NCBI GenBank assembly: GCA_028456385.1
Contig: JALNQF010000899.1
Span: forward strand, 1-11,524
DNA: 11,524 nucleotides
Direction of reading: 5' to 3'
Origin: Ophiosphaerella korrae
Taxonomy: Eukaryota; Ascomycota; Dothideomycetes; Pleosporales; Phaeosphaeriaceae
Shown: positions 8,410 through 11,524 of the stretch, in pieces
Position numbering within the stretch: the first letter of the stretch is position 1
Layout of the letters: each line of letters starts with the position of its first letter
Made by a program: the position numbers and the translations under genes
Notes under the pieces: generated by a model
Told to the model about the DNA's origin: nothing
Database searches by the model: none
What the model saw: only the letters and a program-made list of their open reading frames with translations

Positions 8410-11193
8410 AATTAGAGTACTAGCGCGTAGCTCTTAGCTAATTAATAGATTCTAGGTATACTTAGAATCTATTAGCTCTCTCTAATAAACACTTCTAAAT
8501 TAGGTAGTATATAAGTAAAGCTAGAGTAATATAACTTAAATAGAAACTTAAGAATAGAAAGTATAAAGTAAATACGTAATAAACGCGTTAGAGCTTAGGC
8601 CTTATATATAAAGTAGTTTAAACTCTAAGATTATTTTTATTTTCTTTATTAACTAGCTTATTATTACTAATACCTTCTTAATTAACTTCTAAGAGATAAG
8701 TATTAACTTAGTTACTTTCTAAACTCTTTACTAAGATATTACGCCTAATACTAGTAATTAAGCCTAGGTAAGGTAATAAGACTTCTAAATAAAGACTAAG
8801 CTAAAGTATTTTATAGATACTTATAATACTAAGTTATATAATAGTACTATATAGTACTTTATTAATATAGTTAGTAAGAGAAGTAGTAGTTATAAAGTAC
8901 TACTTCTAGTTTATAAGCTATAATAATATTATAATATTTTAGTAAGATTAATTAATTAAGTTTAGAGAATAGATAGTATACTTTTAGAAGTAGATACTAG
9001 TAGAATAGAAGCTTATAGTAAATAAGTTTATAGATTTAGTTAGTACTTTATATAATATATATACAAATCTTATTATAGTATCTAGCTTTTTTTTCTTTAT
9101 ACTTAGCCTTCTAATATAGTAATATAGTAGAGTATAATAATTTAAAGCTACTTACTTACTTATTAAGATAGTAATAGTAGTATAATTAAAGTAGAAAAGA
9201 GAATTTAAGGTAGTATTTAAGTTTATTTAAGTTAATTATAAGTAAATCCTAAATAGCCTTCTTTTACTATATAGAGGAAAGTCTATAATAATATTTAATA
9301 AAGTAATTAGTATTATATACTACTTATATTATATATCTATTAGATAAATAGTACTATTCTTTAATACTAAGATCTATAAGCGTATTATAATAAAAGTAAA
9401 GAAGAATAATATATTTCTAAATACTACTAATTAGCGTAATATAAGACTAGATATTAATAATATAATATAAGAACTAGAACTTAGAATTAAGAAGAACGCG
9501 CTAGAAAACTAAGATATAATCTAAGCTATAGTAAGCCTTAATATTTTAAACTTTTATATAATATACAAGAGTATAAAAGTATAAGTAGTAAATAGAAGAG
9601 ATAATAAACTAAAGACGTTCTTTAAGAACGTAATAAACTAGTAAAGTAATTAAGTTATTAGACTAAATAATAAGAAAAGAGTTATAGCAATTTCTTAATT
9701 ATTTTTAGATAAGTATATACTCTACTATTATAATAAATATAAAGTACTTATCTATTAGCTACTAGGCTTTCTATACGTAAGTAGCTCTTTTTAAAATAGA
9801 AGAAAAATAAGTCTAATAATAAGTATAGTTAAAACTTCTAGTATATAATTACTAGTAGTTAGTTTAAGTTATAGAGGTTAAAAGATTAAGTCTAGAGAGA
9901 AAACTATAGATTAAAAAATATCTATAACTATTATATTACTAAGTAGAAGAAAAGATACTAAGATAGAGCTAATATCTTAAAGCTAAAGCCTACTAAGCTC
10001 TCTTCTATTATTAGTAAAATTAATAATAAACCTAGATAAAAATAAGTCTATATATAATTAAAGGAAATAAAGTATAATTAATATAAAGAATAAGATAAAG
10101 CTTATTATAACTTTTATTAATAGCTATAATCTAAAGGGTTTAACCTTTCTACTATACCTAAAAGACTTACTCTATAATAATAACTTACTTAAAGCTTATA
10201 CTATAAGAGAGAAGTTAGTAGTACTACTTAAAGAAGCTAATAAAGAGACTAATATTTAAAAAATAGTTAAAGATACTAAGATCTTTATATTTAATTATAT
10301 TATAGTTAAAGAAAAGAAAGCCTATAAATATATTAATTAGAAGTTTATCTTTATAAGCTTACTTACTAAAGTAAGATCTAAGAAATAATCTAATACTACT
10401 AGAATTAAAATAGTAAATAAATAGTATTAAGAAGTCCTAAATAATAGTAATAAGTGTATTAATAGTTAGTAGATATATAATTATAACTATATTTACTAGT
10501 TATACTTTTAATACTTAGCTAGTAAACTTAGTCTTTCTAACTAGACTCTAAACTAGAAGATTACTTATAACCTTCTAACTTTAATATACTATAACTAGAA
10601 CAATTAAAGATAATAGTAATTAGACTTAGTAATTTAGATTTTATTTATTAAAGCTTACTAAAGATTATATATATTAAAAGATTTTCTTTTATATTACTAT
10701 TAACTAGTAACTATTAGAGTTACTATAAACTAGAATAATATTACTATATATATTAGTTTTACTAAGTATATAAAAGAATTTAAAAGGACTAGATTTATTA
10801 CTCTTAAGCTTTTCCTAGAATTTAAAGAAGATAAAGAGCTTAAAGAAATTATTAATAAATTTTATAAGATATATACTTACACTATAAGAATAATTAATAA
10901 ATACTTAAATTTTAGATAGTACTATATTATATTCTACTCTCTAATTTAATAAATAGTTTATAGTAACGCTAAGTATTAGCTTCTATATATAATACTATAT
11001 AAAACTCTTTATTTAGTTTTATATCTATACTATATAAAGTATATAGTACTAAGATAAGATATTTTCTTTTAATATATAAATCTTAATATTATATACGCTC
11101 TCTATAGTAGTAGTAGTATTAAGATAATTTAAAGTAGCGTTTTATTTAATAATAAGAATAAAAGTAATTATACTAAAGTACTCTTAGAGTTTA
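8410..11193 (+). pseudogene. Long RIP-mutated coding frame of unknown product
   Basis: I do not recognise the product. The frame with codon starts divisible by 3 stays stop-poor for about 2.7 kb. It has 28 stops in 236 codons over 8412-9119 (weak), 22 in 280 over 9120-9959, and about 25 in 319 over 9963-10919; over 9241-9480 it has 4 stops in 80 codons, against 13-14 in the other two + frames. The stretches 10101-10277 and 10734-10916 are open. Stops are all TAA/TAG, fitting former CAA, CAG or TGG. No zinc finger, polymerase, helicase or transposase motif survives that I can name; parts are rich in charged residues (Lys, Glu, Asn, Arg). The signal fades after about 11193, shortly before the next LTR. 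Being RIP-mutated, it was probably a repeated sequence, so an older mobile element or a duplicated gene is likely. Confidence 0.5.
8443..8474. repeat. 32-bp near-perfect palindrome
   Basis: TAATAGATTCTAGGTA and its continuation pair with each other in 15 of 16 base pairs around the centre GTATAC; the only mismatch is G8455 against T8462, itself explained by one transition. It lies 34 bp from the retrotransposon target site. It resembles a cruciform, terminator-like or protein-binding dyad, but no function is assigned. Confidence 0.75.
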
Positions 11194-11250
11194 ATTAGAT
11201 TATAAGAGATTAGTAGAAATAGTAAAAGTAAATAGAATAGATAGATATAA

Positions 11251-11524
11251 TATTATAGGCGTAACAAGAGAAACTAAGATAGAACTAATTAGTCTTAACT
11301 TAAGTACTAATAAAGTATAGGATAAGTAAAGTAATAACCTCGATTAGGAAACTACGTATAACTAGGATATATAGTAGTAATCTATAATTATATATAAATA
11401 GATTAAGGTAAACTATAGTTACGTATATATAGATTAATAGTAATCTATAATATTATATAAATAGATTAATATAAGTATATAGTTAGTAGTAAGTCTATTA
11501 CTAGGATAGTATTAGTAATCTAAT
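11251..11524 (+). repeat. Third, diverged LTR copy, cut by the window end
   Basis: It begins TATTATAGG, matching the LTR start TGTTATAGG with the G changed to A, and its last bases match LTR position 274 (1652 in the 5' LTR) with no net length change. The first 110 bases and the last 60 align well, while the middle is diverged, so this belongs to a different subfamily or an older insertion. Whether it is a solo LTR, a 5' LTR or a 3' LTR cannot be seen here. No clear polypurine tract precedes it, which argues against its being a 3' LTR. Confidence 0.85.
11375..11469 (+). repeat. Pair of 32-nt direct repeats, each self-complementary, in the third LTR
   Basis: Units at 11375-11406 and 11438-11469 are nearly identical (TAGTAATCTATAAT at the start, AAATAGATTAA at the end) and start 63 nt apart. 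Each has TTAATCTAT-type ends that can pair with each other. They occupy the place of the twin hairpins of the full-length LTRs, although the sequence between the arms differs. Confidence 0.7.

Noticed and set aside
1841..8430. Shared GCGCGTAG words at about 1846 and 8423, hinting at a duplicated segment
   Set aside because: Only about ten bases match before the alignment fails; with RCGY words being the surviving GC-rich words in this DNA, chance is a sufficient explanation.
8410..11193. DUF3435/tyrosine-recombinase (Starship captain), pogo/Fot1 or Tc1 transposase as identity of the unknown frame
   Set aside because: I looked for their conserved blocks in the frame and found no convincing match, so the product is left unnamed.
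1..11524. Mitochondrial or naturally AT-rich genome (yeast mitochondrion, apicomplexan)
   Set aside because: The bias is specific: CpA/TpG loss with TpA gain, transition-only LTR differences, and stops at former Gln/Trp codons in a chromovirus. Plain AT richness would also leave TCA and TGA common.
1..11524. tRNA, rRNA or CRISPR array
   Set aside because: No conserved RNA gene sequence or regularly spaced direct repeats are visible; the only regular repeats are the LTR hairpin words.

Overview
The window looks like an AT-isochore of a filamentous ascomycete (Pezizomycotina) that has been heavily altered by repeat-induced point mutation (RIP). Read by eye, the first 1,378 bases contain no CpA and no TpG. 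Across the whole window I found no TCA, CCA, TGA or TGG, while TpA is everywhere. Only four ATG triplets are visible on the + strand. No intact protein gene, tRNA, rRNA or CRISPR array is visible; every coding trace is a pseudogene.

The centre (1379-8404) is a complete Ty3/gypsy LTR retrotransposon of the chromovirus type. It has two 426-bp LTRs (1379-1804 and 7979-8404) flanked by a perfect 5-bp target duplication, TAACT (1374-1378 and 8405-8409). One long gag-pol frame (about 1866-7298) runs through the whole coding part without a frameshift. It carries two CCHC zinc knuckles, an aspartic protease, reverse transcriptase, RNase H, a DD35E integrase and a C-terminal chromodomain, followed by a spacer of about 670 bp with a polypurine tract next to the 3' LTR. 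The element was killed by transitions alone: CAA, CAG and TGG became stops, Cys became Tyr, Asp became Asn, and the start codon probably became ATA.

The spacer between pol and the 3' LTR holds a second, antisense frame with few stops that could be an accessory gene.

The flanks (1-1378 and 8410-11250) are more completely mutated than the element. Residual CpA/TpG is 0 on the left, about 2.5 per kb on the right and about 9 per kb inside the element, so the element probably entered already mutated DNA. On the right a + strand frame with few stops runs at least 9120-11193, possibly from 8412. If the element and one target copy are removed, this frame is in register with the best left-hand frame (481-1378). 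The retrotransposon may therefore have split an older, still unidentified coding sequence.

At the right end (11251-11524) a third, diverged copy of the same LTR family begins and runs off the window. All three LTRs carry a pair of hairpin-forming repeats.
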